From Bacteroidia bacterium (GTDB lineage Bacteria > Bacteroidota > Bacteroidia > J057 > JAIXKT01), in NCBI GenBank assembly GCA_026932145.1, contig JAIXKT010000045.1:1-61347 (forward strand): a DNA stretch of 61,347 nucleotides, written 5' to 3'. The notes beneath the pieces were generated by a model. That model did not search any database and was not told the origin of the DNA. It was given only the letters and a program-made list of their open reading frames with translations. This document shows positions 1-8,584 of this stretch, piece after piece. How positions within the stretch are numbered: position 1 is the stretch's first letter; every line of letters begins with the position of its first letter. Made by a program: the position numbers and the translations under genes.

Positions 1-519
1 AATGGCTATTAGCACTGTTTTGAACTTTTGGGTGTCCTATTGATGAAGTCAGGAGAATTTGAGTTCCTTACCAACCTTTTTGATATGAGACCTGATTTGG
101 TATCAGCCATCTACAAACTCCGTTGGCAGATAGAACTGCTCTTCAAACAGCTAAAACAGAATTTTCCATTGAAATATTTTTTAGGTGACAATGAAAACGC
201 CATCAAAATACAAATTTATTGTACATTGATAGTAAATCTACTGCTTACAGTCATTCAAAAGCAGTTAAAGCGCAATTGGTCATTTTCCAATTTAGTTAGT
301 TTTTGCCGTATTCATTTGTTCAACTATCTACATTTGGTGAGATTTTTGGAAAATCCTGAGCAGGATTGGCTAAAGCCTTTGACCAAACCGCCTGAACTTA
401 ATCTATTCAGCTATGGGGGCTCACTTTTCTAAAAATACCAACGAATTAATATAACTTGCATATAATCAATTTATTACAAACCAAATATTCGAGAATTATA
501 CTTTTGTCGGACGCTACTG
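1..519 (+). mobile_element. Right end of an IS4-family insertion sequence
   Basis: The window opens inside an insertion sequence. The transposase C-terminus (to 432) is followed by about 87 bases of non-coding DNA ending near 500-519 in ACTTTTGTCGGACGCTACTG, which I take as the right terminal inverted repeat. That boundary is supported by the next base: from 520 the sequence matches the interior of the dispersed intergenic repeat found at 32358 and 43601, so the element appears to have inserted into a copy of that repeat. The left end is outside the window, so the inverted repeat and target duplication cannot be checked here. Confidence 0.6.
13..432 (+). pseudogene. IS4-family transposase, C-terminal fragment
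   Basis: This is the C-terminal part of a DDE transposase that moves the insertion sequence. The diagnostic signature is visible: Y-(2)-R-(3)-E-(6)-K in YKLRWQIELLFKQLK (about nt 112-156), the YREK motif of IS4-family enzymes that carries the catalytic glutamate. A hydrophobic segment (IYCTLIVNLLLTV) follows, as usual. The frame is closed by a TAG at 10-12 immediately upstream, and the other plus frames also stop by 43, so the N-terminal DDE residues are not reachable in frame from this fragment. Either the gene carries a nonsense or frameshift mutation, or the window edge hides how it continues. The only start-like codon is TTG at 28, which would leave a non-functional 134-residue piece. Confidence 0.7.
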
Positions 520-577
520 GATTACAATAGTGATTCACCAACGAAATCATAGTTTTCATACTTTCTGAACCACAATC
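520..577 (+). repeat. Right half of dispersed intergenic inverted-repeat element
   Basis: The stretch GATTACAATAGTGATTCACC, then CAACGAAATCATAG, then TCATACTTTCTGAACCACAA, matches the right half of the elements at 32358-32414 and 43601-43656. The left half is missing because the IS4 end abuts at 519/520. The end at 556-575 is the best-preserved right terminal repeat in the window. Confidence 0.65.
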
Positions 578-604
578 AAGTAGCCATTGTGTTACGAATG
601 ATAA

Positions 605-657
605 TGATAGAAATAAGTAGCAGTAACTTTATCGGTTACTGCTACTTATTTCTATCA
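605..657. other. Perfect 23-bp hairpin, possible bidirectional terminator
   Basis: Bases 605-627 and 635-657 are perfect reverse complements around a 7-base loop (TTTATCG). The hairpin lies between the IS/repeat end and the 3' end of the minus-strand gene at 701. A T-run does not directly follow on either strand, so it is not a textbook intrinsic terminator, although its position fits termination of the minus-strand gene. It could also be a remnant of a mobile sequence or a structured RNA. Confidence 0.6.
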
Positions 658-700
658 AAATGGGTTTATTTTTCAGCCTTACGAAAGGCTATAACTTTCA

Positions 701-1303
701 CTAATTCAGCCTAATACGAAACCCAAGTATAACATCATTGTAAAAAGTATAGGTGTCGTTTTTTTGGTAAGATGAGTTTCCGTCAGAAACAGTTATGCCA
801 GAATCTGGGTTGTAATATCCAATATCAGATTCGAGAAATACCTCTAAAAAGTCGAATACTTCCCATAAATATCCTGCACCAACATAGATGTCGGGAGTTA
901 TCCAGAGACTTGTTTTGTTTTCGGGATCCACAAACTTAAAGGCTTTACGGTTATGATGAATCCGTGCATGGATACCAATATTTCCATAAAGAGCCGACCC
1001 ATTTCTTCTCTTTCCCGGAAAAAGGAATGGTTGATACGATACGCCCAACAGTGTAGAACCTGTGCTAAAAAAGCCTTTTCCATAATCTGACGAAGCTTTG
1101 TCTGTAACAAAACTACGAGAAACGCCCAACTTTAGCTCCAAAGAACCGTGGTGTGCAAACACATAACGGTAGCTAAACCCTTTGCAACCCTTACCTACTG
1201 AAACAGTTATCCCAACAGCTCTTTCTCCAACAATCTGAGCTCTATTTATCTGAAAGGAAAACAGCCATACTAATGCCGCTAATCCTAAAATTTTTCTTGA
1301 CAT
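701..1303 (-). CDS. Predicted outer-membrane beta-barrel protein
   Basis: This is a 200-residue protein with an N-terminal signal peptide (basic MSRK, hydrophobic core, likely cleavage after NRA). The rest alternates polar and hydrophobic residues in short strands rich in Gly, Tyr and Phe (YRYVFAHHG, LGVSYQPFLF, DIYVGAGYLWEVF). It ends in a strand finishing FRIRLN, the pattern of small outer-membrane barrels. No family could be named with certainty. It lies 36 bases downstream of another exported protein (1340-1882), probably in one transcript. A very long hairpin follows its 3' end at 605-657. Confidence 0.6.
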   Translation of the reverse strand: MSRKILGLAALVWLFSFQINRAQIVGERAVGITVSVGKGCKGFSYRYVFAHHGSLELKLGVSRSFVTDKASSDYGKGFFSTGSTLLGVSYQPFLFPGKRRNGSALYGNIGIHARIHHNRKAFKFVDPENKTSLWITPDIYVGAGYLWEVFDFLEVFLESDIGYYNPDSGITVSDGNSSYQKNDTYTFYNDVILGFRIRLN

Positions 1304-1339
1304 ATTATTTTATTATTACTGATTATTAGGATTAAAAAA

Positions 1340-1882
1340 TTAATGTGAAGGTTGGATACCTTTATCTCCTTTTTTCTTTTTTACTGTTTTCGTTTCTTTT
1401 TCCTTTCCGGTACTATCGTAAGTTTTTTTCATTAGATCTCCTGATTCATTGTAGAAAAATACTCGATAAGTGCTCCCTTTTTTTTGTAGTTGGTTGCGAT
1501 AAACTTCTTGCGTTTTCCAGCCTTGAGATTCTATTTGTTTGCTATCTTTAAGAATAGATTCCGGTACTTGGGCTTGTCCAACCTTTTGAACAGAGCCGAT
1601 TACTTCGCCCTGCCCGTCAAACGTAACGCTAAAAGTGCTTCCGTCATTCATGCCGCTGGCGTGGTAAATCAATTCTCTGCCTTTGTAACGCATCCCCCAA
1701 CGAATACTGGAAGGGTTGGTATAAATCTCCTTCATTTTTTGGAGAATCTTATTCGGAATTTCATTTTCCTCTACGGGAGACCAATTTCTCTGCGCATTTG
1801 AATGGAACGATCCCTTAATAAGAAACAAACTTATCAAAAGCGTGAAAAATAGTAGCTTGAATAAACTTTGTGTTATTCTCAT
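1340..1882 (-). CDS. Exported protein, possibly PepSY-like
   Basis: This is a 180-residue hypothetical protein with a signal peptide (hydrophobic LFKLLFFTLLISLFLI, cleavage probably after SNA). The mature part seems to hold two similar alpha/beta units. One starts IPNKILQKMKEIY and the other VPESILKDSKQIE, and each is followed by strands containing F or Y and a turn such as DGQGEV or NESGDL. This resembles periplasmic PepSY-like or BLIP-like repeats of Bacteroidota, but I infer that from pattern only. The C-terminus is a charged lysine-rich tail (KKKKGDKG). A partial promoter box (TATTTTCG on the minus strand) lies upstream. Confidence 0.5.
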   Translation of the reverse strand: MRITQSLFKLLFFTLLISLFLIKGSFHSNAQRNWSPVEENEIPNKILQKMKEIYTNPSSIRWGMRYKGRELIYHASGMNDGSTFSVTFDGQGEVIGSVQKVGQAQVPESILKDSKQIESQGWKTQEVYRNQLQKKGSTYRVFFYNESGDLMKKTYDSTGKEKETKTVKKKKGDKGIQPSH

Positions 1883-2002
1883 AAGATTGATAGATAATTT
1901 AGCAAGACTGCGAAAATATCTATAAAATCAATATATCCAAGAAAAAAAGTATGCTTAATGAGTATTTTTTACGTACTCAGGGTTGAGAAGGTGTCTTTGC
2001 TC

Positions 2003-3382
2003 TTATGGGTTTTCTACGTCTGCACCACGTTGGAATCCGTATTTTTCGATTTTTGAGTATAGGTGGCTGCGCTGAACTTCTATTTCTTCGGCTGTTTTGG
2101 TAACGTTCCAGCTATTTTTTTCTAATTTTCTGCGTATAAATTCTTTTTCTGCTGCGTCTTTAAAACTCTGGAAGGAGGTGAATTTATCAAAAAATGAATC
2201 TGTTGAAGTCTTAACTACTTCATTTTTAGAGATTACGTATGTGTAAATGTCGTTTTCTGTGATTTCTTTTTCACTTAAAATTGCCAGTCGTTCTATCACA
2301 TTGCGTAATTCTCTGATATTTCCGCTCCATTCGAGAGCAGTTAGTATTGAAATTGCAGTCGGAGTAAAGGTCTTAGGTTGAAAAGTGTATTCTGTGCAAA
2401 TTCGATTCAGGAAGTATTGGCACAAAATCGGTATATCTTCTTTTCGTTCACGGAGTAAAGGCACTTGAATTGGGATTACATTTAGCCGGTGAAATAGGTC
2501 TTCGCGAAAGTTTCCGCGTTCAATTTCTTTACGTAAGTCTTTGTTGGTGGCGGCAATAACCCTCACGTTTACTGAAATATCTTTTTCCCCGCCTACGCGG
2601 GTAATTTTGTTTTCTTGTAAGGCTCTCAGCACTTTTGCTTGCGCCGAGAGGGACATATCACCGATTTCATCTAAGAATAAAGTGCCCTCATGGGCTTGTT
2701 CAAACTTACCGATTCGCTGTTTAACAGCACTGGTAAATGAACCTTTTTCGTGCCCAAATAATTCACTTTCAATTAATTCTGATGGGATAGCGGCGCAATT
2801 TACTTCAACAAGGTGTTTATGTGCGCGCAAACTTTTTTCGTGAATTCTGTGGGCTACTAATTCTTTTCCGGTTCCATTGCCTCCGGTTATCAGCACCCGT
2901 GCATCGGTAGGTGCAATTCTTTCTATGGTTTCTAATATTTTAGTAATAGCAATTGACTGCCCGATAATTTCATGGGATTTAGAGATTTTCTTTTTCAGAA
3001 CGCGCGTCTCGGTTACCAAATGAGATTTGTCTTGTGCATTCCTAAGAGCTACTAATAAGCGATTTAAATCCGGAGGTTTTTCTATAAAATCAAAAGCCCC
3101 TTTTTTGGTAGCCTCTACCGCTGTTTCGATATTTGCGTGGCCTGAAATCATGATAAACTGAACATCAGGTTGGGCTTCACGTGCGCGTGATAGCACCTCT
3201 AAGCCATCTAACTTCGGCATTTTTACATCACACAGCACCGCATCATATTGTTTGGCTAATATTTTTTGCAGCCCTTCTTCTCCGTCTGCGGCAGTATCTA
3301 CCTCGTAGTTTTCGTACTCCAAAATATCTTTGATTGTATTTCGGATGCTGCGCTCGTCATCAATAATTAAAACACTTGGCAT
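2003..3382 (-). CDS. Sigma-54-dependent response regulator, NtrC type
   Basis: This 459-residue transcriptional activator has the full NtrC architecture. Residues 1-120 are a receiver domain with acidic pair D8/D9, phospho-acceptor D52 and conserved K102. Residues of about 135-375 are an AAA+ domain with Walker A GGNGTGKE (167-174) and Walker B TLFLDEIGD. A Fis-type helix-turn-helix ends the protein (AAEKEFIRRKLEKNSWNVTKTAEE). The loop that touches sigma-54 reads GSFTSA (214-219) rather than the canonical GAFTGA, a variant I believe is common in Bacteroidota regulators. It should respond to a histidine kinase, but none is adjacent. The only kinase in the window is at 52712. It sits 63 bases downstream of tsaB and may share its transcript. 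Confidence 0.9.
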   Translation of the reverse strand: MPSVLIIDDERSIRNTIKDILEYENYEVDTAADGEEGLQKILAKQYDAVLCDVKMPKLDGLEVLSRAREAQPDVQFIMISGHANIETAVEATKKGAFDFIEKPPDLNRLLVALRNAQDKSHLVTETRVLKKKISKSHEIIGQSIAITKILETIERIAPTDARVLITGGNGTGKELVAHRIHEKSLRAHKHLVEVNCAAIPSELIESELFGHEKGSFTSAVKQRIGKFEQAHEGTLFLDEIGDMSLSAQAKVLRALQENKITRVGGEKDISVNVRVIAATNKDLRKEIERGNFREDLFHRLNVIPIQVPLLRERKEDIPILCQYFLNRICTEYTFQPKTFTPTAISILTALEWSGNIRELRNVIERLAILSEKEITENDIYTYVISKNEVVKTSTDSFFDKFTSFQSFKDAAEKEFIRRKLEKNSWNVTKTAEEIEVQRSHLYSKIEKYGFQRGADVENP

Positions 3383-3445
3383 AGGATTTTACATAAATCG
3401 AATAGAAATTTTTAAAATAAAATATTGATAATCAGTTTTTTCGTT

Positions 3446-4168
3446 CTATGAAGGTAGTTTTGGCTTTTCTATAGTTGGCATAACGGGTTTCAGATATTCG
3501 GGTTCAAAAGTATCTAAATCCACAAAATCTTGTTGCTGCCATGCTTGGAATATTGGTTTTCCCCAGCTTCTTGCACTGCAATTTATTGGTGGTAAAAGAA
3601 GTAAATTAGCGTTAGCTTTTATTAGCGGCTGTATTTTGGCAACACCGGATCCGGCTAAAATGGTTGGTGATGAAGCGTTCCAATGCTGAATTGTTGCCTG
3701 ATTGATGATAACAGGTTGAGGCTTAGGTGTTTGTGGGACAATTTCTTTAGAAAAAAAGTGTGCATAAACTTCCATACGTCTGGCATCTAATAGTATCCCG
3801 ATTTTACATTCTGGGAATAAATTTGCTATTGGGGAAACCTGCCAAGCGATTCCGGTTAAGGTAGGTATTTGAATCAGAGGGATGCTATGCGCAAAGCATA
3901 TTCCTTTGGCGGTACTGGTTCCGATACGTAAGCCGGTATAAGAACCAGGGCCGGCACTAATAGCAACAGCCGAAAGTTGAGAATAAGGCAAGCTAATTAC
4001 ATCCATAACGGATTGAATTAAAGTCGTTAGCATTTTTGCGTGCATTTGAGGCAAAAAAATCTCTTGTATAGCCACTAAATTTTCGCCGGCAAAAACGCCT
4101 ACGGAACACGTTTCGCTAGCCGTTTCTATGGCTAAAACAAATGGTTCTAATCCCACTTTTGAAACCAA
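3446..4168 (-). CDS. tsaB: tRNA threonylcarbamoyladenosine biosynthesis protein TsaB
   Basis: TsaB is a non-catalytic partner of TsaD and TsaE in making the t6A modification at position 37 of ANN-decoding tRNAs. The 240-residue protein has the ASKHA-fold start LAIETASETCSVGVF and the family signature ISAGPGSYTGLRIGTSTAKG. Its length is normal. The start overlaps the end of the upstream glycosyltransferase gene by 22 bases, so the two are translationally coupled. No TsaD or TsaE is in the window, as is usual in this phylum. Confidence 0.92.
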   Translation of the reverse strand: MVSKVGLEPFVLAIETASETCSVGVFAGENLVAIQEIFLPQMHAKMLTTLIQSVMDVISLPYSQLSAVAISAGPGSYTGLRIGTSTAKGICFAHSIPLIQIPTLTGIAWQVSPIANLFPECKIGILLDARRMEVYAHFFSKEIVPQTPKPQPVIINQATIQHWNASSPTILAGSGVAKIQPLIKANANLLLLPPINCSARSWGKPIFQAWQQQDFVDLDTFEPEYLKPVMPTIEKPKLPS

Positions 4169-4878
4169 GATAAGATCTTTAATACAATGACCCCAAAAAC
4201 AGCTTCACGAATAATTCCTTTACTCATTTTGGAGTCTCCGGCAGAACGGTCTGTAAAAATAATGGGAACTTCTTTGATTTTCAGCCCAAATTTCCATGCT
4301 TTAAACTTCATTTCAATCTGGAAGGCGTAGCCGATAAAGCGAATGGGTTTTGTTAATATTTTTTGGAGAGCCGTTGTGCGATAACATTTAAAACCGGCGG
4401 TTGTATCCCGAAGTTTCATACCAGTAATAAACCGAACATAAACGCTTGCAAAATAACTGATTAGAACTCTGTCCATTGGCCAGTTTACAACGTTTACTCC
4501 TGTTACATATCGAGATCCGATGGCTAAATCGTAGCCGTCTTCTCGGCAAGCAGATAATAACCGAACTAAATCTACCGGATTATGGCTGAAATCACAATCT
4601 ATTTCAAACATATATTCATAATTCCGTTCGATTCCCCACCGAAAACCATGAATATAAGCTGTTCCTAAACCCAATTTTCCAGATCTTTTTACCAAAAATA
4701 GCCTATCTGAAAACTGGCTTTGTAGGTCTTCAACAATTTTGGCCGTTCCGTCCGGCGAGTTATCATCAACTACAAGCAGATGAAATGGTTCCGGTAAGCT
4801 AAAGATAGCATGAATCATATTAGCAACGTTCTCACGCTCCTTGTAAGTCGGAAGAATTACTAATAAACCCGGTTTCAC
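4147..4878 (-). CDS. Polyprenol monophosphomannose synthase-like glycosyltransferase
   Basis: This is a GT-A family 2 glycosyltransferase of about 244 residues, resembling dolichol/polyprenol-phosphate mannose synthases that transfer a sugar from a nucleotide donor to a lipid phosphate at the inner membrane. The N-terminal LVILPTYKERENV, VVDDNSPDGT and the metal-binding EIDCDFSHNP are all present, as is the downstream DTTAGFKCYR. No C-terminal membrane anchor is visible. I chose the GTG at 4878 rather than the ATG at 4920 because a TACTTTTG promoter box (4883-4890) lies between them, 4 nt before the GTG. The ATG would add 14 residues (MRLPKLVGYDYFCI) that are not part of the fold. Confidence 0.85.
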   Translation of the reverse strand: MKPGLLVILPTYKERENVANMIHAIFSLPEPFHLLVVDDNSPDGTAKIVEDLQSQFSDRLFLVKRSGKLGLGTAYIHGFRWGIERNYEYMFEIDCDFSHNPVDLVRLLSACREDGYDLAIGSRYVTGVNVVNWPMDRVLISYFASVYVRFITGMKLRDTTAGFKCYRTTALQKILTKPIRFIGYAFQIEMKFKAWKFGLKIKEVPIIFTDRSAGDSKMSKGIIREAVFGVIVLKILSWFQKWD

Positions 4879-4882
4879 TATG

Positions 4883-4914
4883 CAAAAGTAATCATATCCA
4901 ACCAACTTGGGCAA
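4883..4914 (-). promoter_or_regulatory. Promoter of the glycosyltransferase-tsaB operon
   Basis: Minus strand: TTG (4914-4912), 21 bases, then TACTTTTG (4890-4883), a match to the Bacteroidota -33/-7 consensus. Only 4 bases separate the box from the GTG start, so transcription should begin at or within a base or two of the start codon. Confidence 0.5.
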
Positions 4915-5025
4915 TCTCATTGACCGGAAAATACTTTTTCTACAAGTTTATTTCCACACCTTAAATTCCTTTTGGCTATTGCATTAAATTATCCCCAAAT
5001 TTTAAAACTTCCTATATGTAGCTTA

Positions 5026-5033
5026 TAACTTTG
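5026..5033 (+). promoter_or_regulatory. -7 promoter box of the TPR protein gene
   Basis: TAACTTTG matches TAnnTTTG exactly and lies 4 bases before the ATG at 5038. No clear TTG is present 19-21 bases upstream. The spacing predicts a leaderless mRNA. Confidence 0.5.
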
Positions 5034-5037
5034 CGCT

Positions 5038-8000
5038 ATGAAGCGACTTAAGCTCAGTTATTTTGTAACTATTTGGGTGAGTTACTGGTGCTTATCTATA
5101 TTCACGGGATTTGGGCAGTTACCCTCGCAAACAAATGATAAAACAACTTATTCAGATGCCTTAGAACTCTTTTACAAAGGAAAATACAGTGCAGCCCAAA
5201 AGCAGTTTGAAGTTTTTTTAGGAAATATCCAATTTTATCCGGAGGCAGTTAATGATTTGATACCCAATGTGCGTTTTTATCATGCTGTTTGTAGTTATCA
5301 TTTGCTTCGCAACAATGCTGAAAGCCTTTTAGAGCATTTTCTATATGATTTTCCGTTTCATGCACATCAAGATGAAGCACGTTTTTTCCTCGGTAAGTTA
5401 TTATTTATCAAGAGGAAATATCCGGATGCTTTACCGGTTTTAGAGGAAATTGAGCGGCGTGAGCTGGCAGAAGATTTAAGGCAAGAAGCTGTCTTTATGC
5501 GTGGTTATTGCCAATTTCAAACGAAGCAGTTGAAACCTGCCGAAACAGCTTTTAGTCAAGTAAAAAATGGAAATTCTCCCTTTAAAGAGTCTGCTGCGTA
5601 TTACTTGGGCGTTGTTCAGTATCAACAAGAACGATATTCGGAAGCGCTAAATGCGTTTCGGTCAGTAGAAAACAGCCCTACTTATGGTGCAAAAGTGCCT
5701 TTATACATAGCAACTTGTCTGCTTCAAGCAAAACGCTATGAAGAACTGGGTACTTATGGTAAAAAATTACTCAGTAACGACTCATTAGAAAACCAATCAA
5801 GTGTTTACTTACTTGTTGGAACGTCCTTGTTTTACCAAAAAGAGTACAAAGAATCCATTCCATTTTTGCAAGGCAGCCCGCAAAATGCTGCTACAAATTA
5901 CTTGTTAGGCTACGCATTATTTCAGGAAAAGAGGTATCCGGAGGCTTCGGAGTGGTTACAGAAAAATGCTGCCCAATCAGATGAAGCCGGCCAAACTGCC
6001 TCTTATTATTTGGGTTTTTGCTTGCTCAATCAAAATAAAAAAGAAGAAGCCCGTTTGGCATTTAAAAGAGCATCTGAAGAAACTTTTCAGCCTGATATTC
6101 AATCTAATTCTCTTTATCAATACGGGAAATTATCTATGGAAACCCGATATTATGAAGAAGCTCTTAGCGCATTTCAAAGGTATATAAAGCAGTATCCTAA
6201 CGGTGAAATGAACGGTGAAATAGTTGGTTTTTTAGGAGAAATATATTTATATTCAAGAAATTATGTACTTTCTGTAGTTAATTTTGAGGCATCACCATTA
6301 AAAGATAACCGTACGAAAGAGGCATATCAGCGAGTTTGCTATTATTTTGGGTTAGATTTGCTATCACGAGGGGTGGCAGATTCTGCCAAACGTTATCTTA
6401 AAAAAGCGATAACTATTGCTGTTAATCCGGAGCTGACTTTTGCCTCAAGGTATTGGTATGCCGAAGCACTTACGCGTGACCAAGCATACGTAAATGCCGA
6501 AGATGCTTATCAAGATTTTCTAAAATCTTCATCTGCAAACCAAGATACATATTATCCACAAACCTTATATGGTTTAGCATGGGTTCAGATGAAGCAAAAA
6601 AAATACACCAAAGCCTATACTAATTTTACGCAGTTTGCAAATTTAAAAAACAATAACCTTACGGAAATGATTGCTGATGCTCGGCTACGTGCCGGCGATT
6701 GCCAATTTATTCAAAAAAAATATTCAGATGCTATTCAGGAATATCAATATTCTGTTCAGCTAAATTTACAAGGAGTAGATTACGCATTGTATCAGATTGG
6801 GATATGCTATTTGCGGCTTTCTAAATACAATAATGCCACTGAAGCATTAGTTCGTCTTGTAAATAACTACAAATCATCTACTTATCGTCCACAAGCTATT
6901 GAGCAGTTAGCTGTAACGTATCTTACGTGGCTAAATGACTATCCGCAGGCCACCCATTACGGGAAAATGCTGATAGCTGATTATCCCAATAGTCAATGGA
7001 TTCCTATGGCTTATGCCTACTTAGCATTATCGGCATTTAACTCAAAAGATGAAGCAGCTGCTACAAACTATTTTAAAATCGTATTATTTGAATATGGTAA
7101 TGCTACTCACGCAGTTAAAATTGCATTAGATGGTTTAAGCAACATTTTATCCCCGGCAGATTACAATCGGGTTTATCAGCAATATAGAGAAAAGAACCCC
7201 GTAGCAAAGTCAGAATTAGAGGATATTGTATTTAACAATGCAAAAGACAGATATTCTTCAGATGACTACGAAAATGCAATTATCCAGCTTACTAATTACG
7301 TCAAAGATTACCCTAAGGGTGAATACATTTGGGAGGTTTACTACACTCGCGGAGATTGTTACGAAAAGTTAGGGCAATATGAAAAAGCTTTGTCAGACTA
7401 TGAGCAGGTTTATAGCTCAAATAAATCAGAAGATGAGGGGATTTTAGCCGCTAAGGCTGCCGGCGAAATTTTAATGCGCCAAAAAAAGTACCCAGAAGCC
7501 GTAAAAGTCTATCAACGGTTTGATAGTTTAGCTTCCGGAACAACAGATAAAATGAACGCACAATTTGGCTTAGGTACAGCGTATCTTGCAAATCAGCAGT
7601 ATTCAGAAGCTGCGGCAATATTTAATGCGCTTGTAGTGCATGAAAATATTACCCAATATTCAAAAACACGCGCAAAAGTCTTATTGGGAAAAGCCCAATA
7701 TTTCTTAGGAAAATCAGATGAAGCCATGAAGCTATTTACAGAAGTAGAAAAAGACTCCAAGAACGCATTCGGAGCTGAATCACAGTATTTTATATCTAAA
7801 ATCTTGCTTGACCAAAAGCAATATGAGCAAGTTAAAAATGCTGTGATATACTTAAAAAATAATTATGTACAATATCATGAATGGAAAGCCCGCGCTTTTA
7901 TCTTGATGGCTGAATCTTATTATCAGTTAGGGGAAAAGTTCCAAGCCTTAGAAACCATGAAAAGCGTTGCACAAAATGCGGTTAATCAGGAAATAAAAGA

Positions 8001-8424
8001 AGAAGCACAACGCCGCTTTAATGAATGGGAAGAAATTAGAAAAAAAGAACAAGCAGAACGAAAACAGCGTGGAGAAACCGGCCCCGATGAATATTCCGAA
8101 GAAACAGAGGTCGAAGAAGATGTTGTGGAAGAAGAGCCTGTAAAGCAACCTAAATCACAACCCAAAACCAATGAAAAAAACAACGAAACAGATAAACCTA
8201 AGACCAATTCCCCAACCCCCAAATCAGAAACACCTAAGACCAACTCCCCAACTCCTAAATCAGAAACACCTAAGACCAATTCCTCAACTCCTAAACCAGA
8301 AACACCTAAGACCAATCCCCCAACTCCTAAATCAGATAAACCCAAGACCAATTCCTCAACTCCCAAATCTGGAAACTCTAAAACAACTCCTCCGCCTAAG
8401 AAGCCAACTCATACCCCAAAGTAA
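5038..8424 (+). CDS. Large tetratricopeptide-repeat exported protein with Pro/Thr-rich tail
   Basis: This 1128-residue protein has a signal peptide (MKRLKLSYFVTIWVSYWCLSIF, cleavage near GFG). About 960 residues of tandem helical TPR-type repeats follow; typical units are ALELFYKGKYSAAQKQFEVFL, AAYYLGVVQYQQERYSEALNAF and YTRGDCYEKLGQYEKALSDYEQV. A charged coiled stretch (KEEAQRRFNEWEEIRKKEQAERK) leads to an acidic block (EEDVVEEE) and a low-complexity tail of 12-residue repeats (PKTNSPTPKSET). TPR arrays bind proteins, so it is probably a periplasmic or surface scaffold. No enzymatic domain is seen. No sorting domain is present, and the lysine/proline-rich tail could contact peptidoglycan or other polymers. 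A TAnnTTTG box lies directly before the start. Confidence 0.8.
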   Translation: MKRLKLSYFVTIWVSYWCLSIFTGFGQLPSQTNDKTTYSDALELFYKGKYSAAQKQFEVFLGNIQFYPEAVNDLIPNVRFYHAVCSYHLLRNNAESLLEHFLYDFPFHAHQDEARFFLGKLLFIKRKYPDALPVLEEIERRELAEDLRQEAVFMRGYCQFQTKQLKPAETAFSQVKNGNSPFKESAAYYLGVVQYQQERYSEALNAFRSVENSPTYGAKVPLYIATCLLQAKRYEELGTYGKKLLSNDSLENQSSVYLLVGTSLFYQKEYKESIPFLQGSPQNAATNYLLGYALFQEKRYPEASEWLQKNAAQSDEAGQTASYYLGFCLLNQNKKEEARLAFKRASEETFQPDIQSNSLYQYGKLSMETRYYEEALSAFQRYIKQYPNGEMNGEIVGFLGEIYLYSRNYVLSVVNFEASPLKDNRTKEAYQRVCYYFGLDLLSRGVADSAKRYLKKAITIAVNPELTFASRYWYAEALTRDQAYVNAEDAYQDFLKSSSANQDTYYPQTLYGLAWVQMKQKKYTKAYTNFTQFANLKNNNLTEMIADARLRAGDCQFIQKKYSDAIQEYQYSVQLNLQGVDYALYQIGICYLRLSKYNNATEALVRLVNNYKSSTYRPQAIEQLAVTYLTWLNDYPQATHYGKMLIADYPNSQWIPMAYAYLALSAFNSKDEAAATNYFKIVLFEYGNATHAVKIALDGLSNILSPADYNRVYQQYREKNPVAKSELEDIVFNNAKDRYSSDDYENAIIQLTNYVKDYPKGEYIWEVYYTRGDCYEKLGQYEKALSDYEQVYSSNKSEDEGILAAKAAGEILMRQKKYPEAVKVYQRFDSLASGTTDKMNAQFGLGTAYLANQQYSEAAAIFNALVVHENITQYSKTRAKVLLGKAQYFLGKSDEAMKLFTEVEKDSKNAFGAESQYFISKILLDQKQYEQVKNAVIYLKNNYVQYHEWKARAFILMAESYYQLGEKFQALETMKSVAQNAVNQEIKEEAQRRFNEWEEIRKKEQAERKQRGETGPDEYSEETEVEEDVVEEEPVKQPKSQPKTNEKNNETDKPKTNSPTPKSETPKTNSPTPKSETPKTNSSTPKPETPKTNPPTPKSDKPKTNSSTPKSGNSKTTPPPKKPTHTPK
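8197..8376 (+). repeat. 36-bp minisatellite in the tail of the TPR gene
   Basis: Five units of 36 bases encode PKTNSPTPKSET and variants (PKTNSSTPKPET, PKTNPPTPKSDK, PKTNSSTPKSGN), followed by a decayed sixth. The first units are nearly identical at the DNA level, so the array is recent. It keeps frame whatever the copy number. It also holds open unrelated frames on both strands. Confidence 0.85.
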
Positions 8425-8555
8425 TACCAACAGATGTGAGGTAACTGTGGGTAATTAAGTGTTATTAGGAAATATTTAAAGCTAAATTTTTGGTTGTGTA
8501 TGATACTTTTAAAAAAATACACTTAAATATCACAACATTTATTCGGGAAAATACG

Positions 8556-8563
8556 TAATATTG
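8556..8563 (+). promoter_or_regulatory. Probable -7 box of the repeat-fibre gene
   Basis: TAATATTG is a 7-of-8 match to TAnnTTTG, 21 bases before the ATG at 8585. No convincing -33 TTG is visible. Confidence 0.3.
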
Positions 8564-8584
8564 CGTTAATATACTATTAGTCCG

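Noticed and set aside
7986-8366. 126-codon minus-strand frame, Gly/Val/Leu-rich repeats
   Set aside because: It is the reverse reading of the 36-bp minisatellite and the acidic tail of the TPR gene; the periodicity keeps the frame open.
8171-8458. 95-codon plus-strand frame over the minisatellite
   Set aside because: It is an out-of-frame reading of the same repeat, with no start signal and low-complexity composition.
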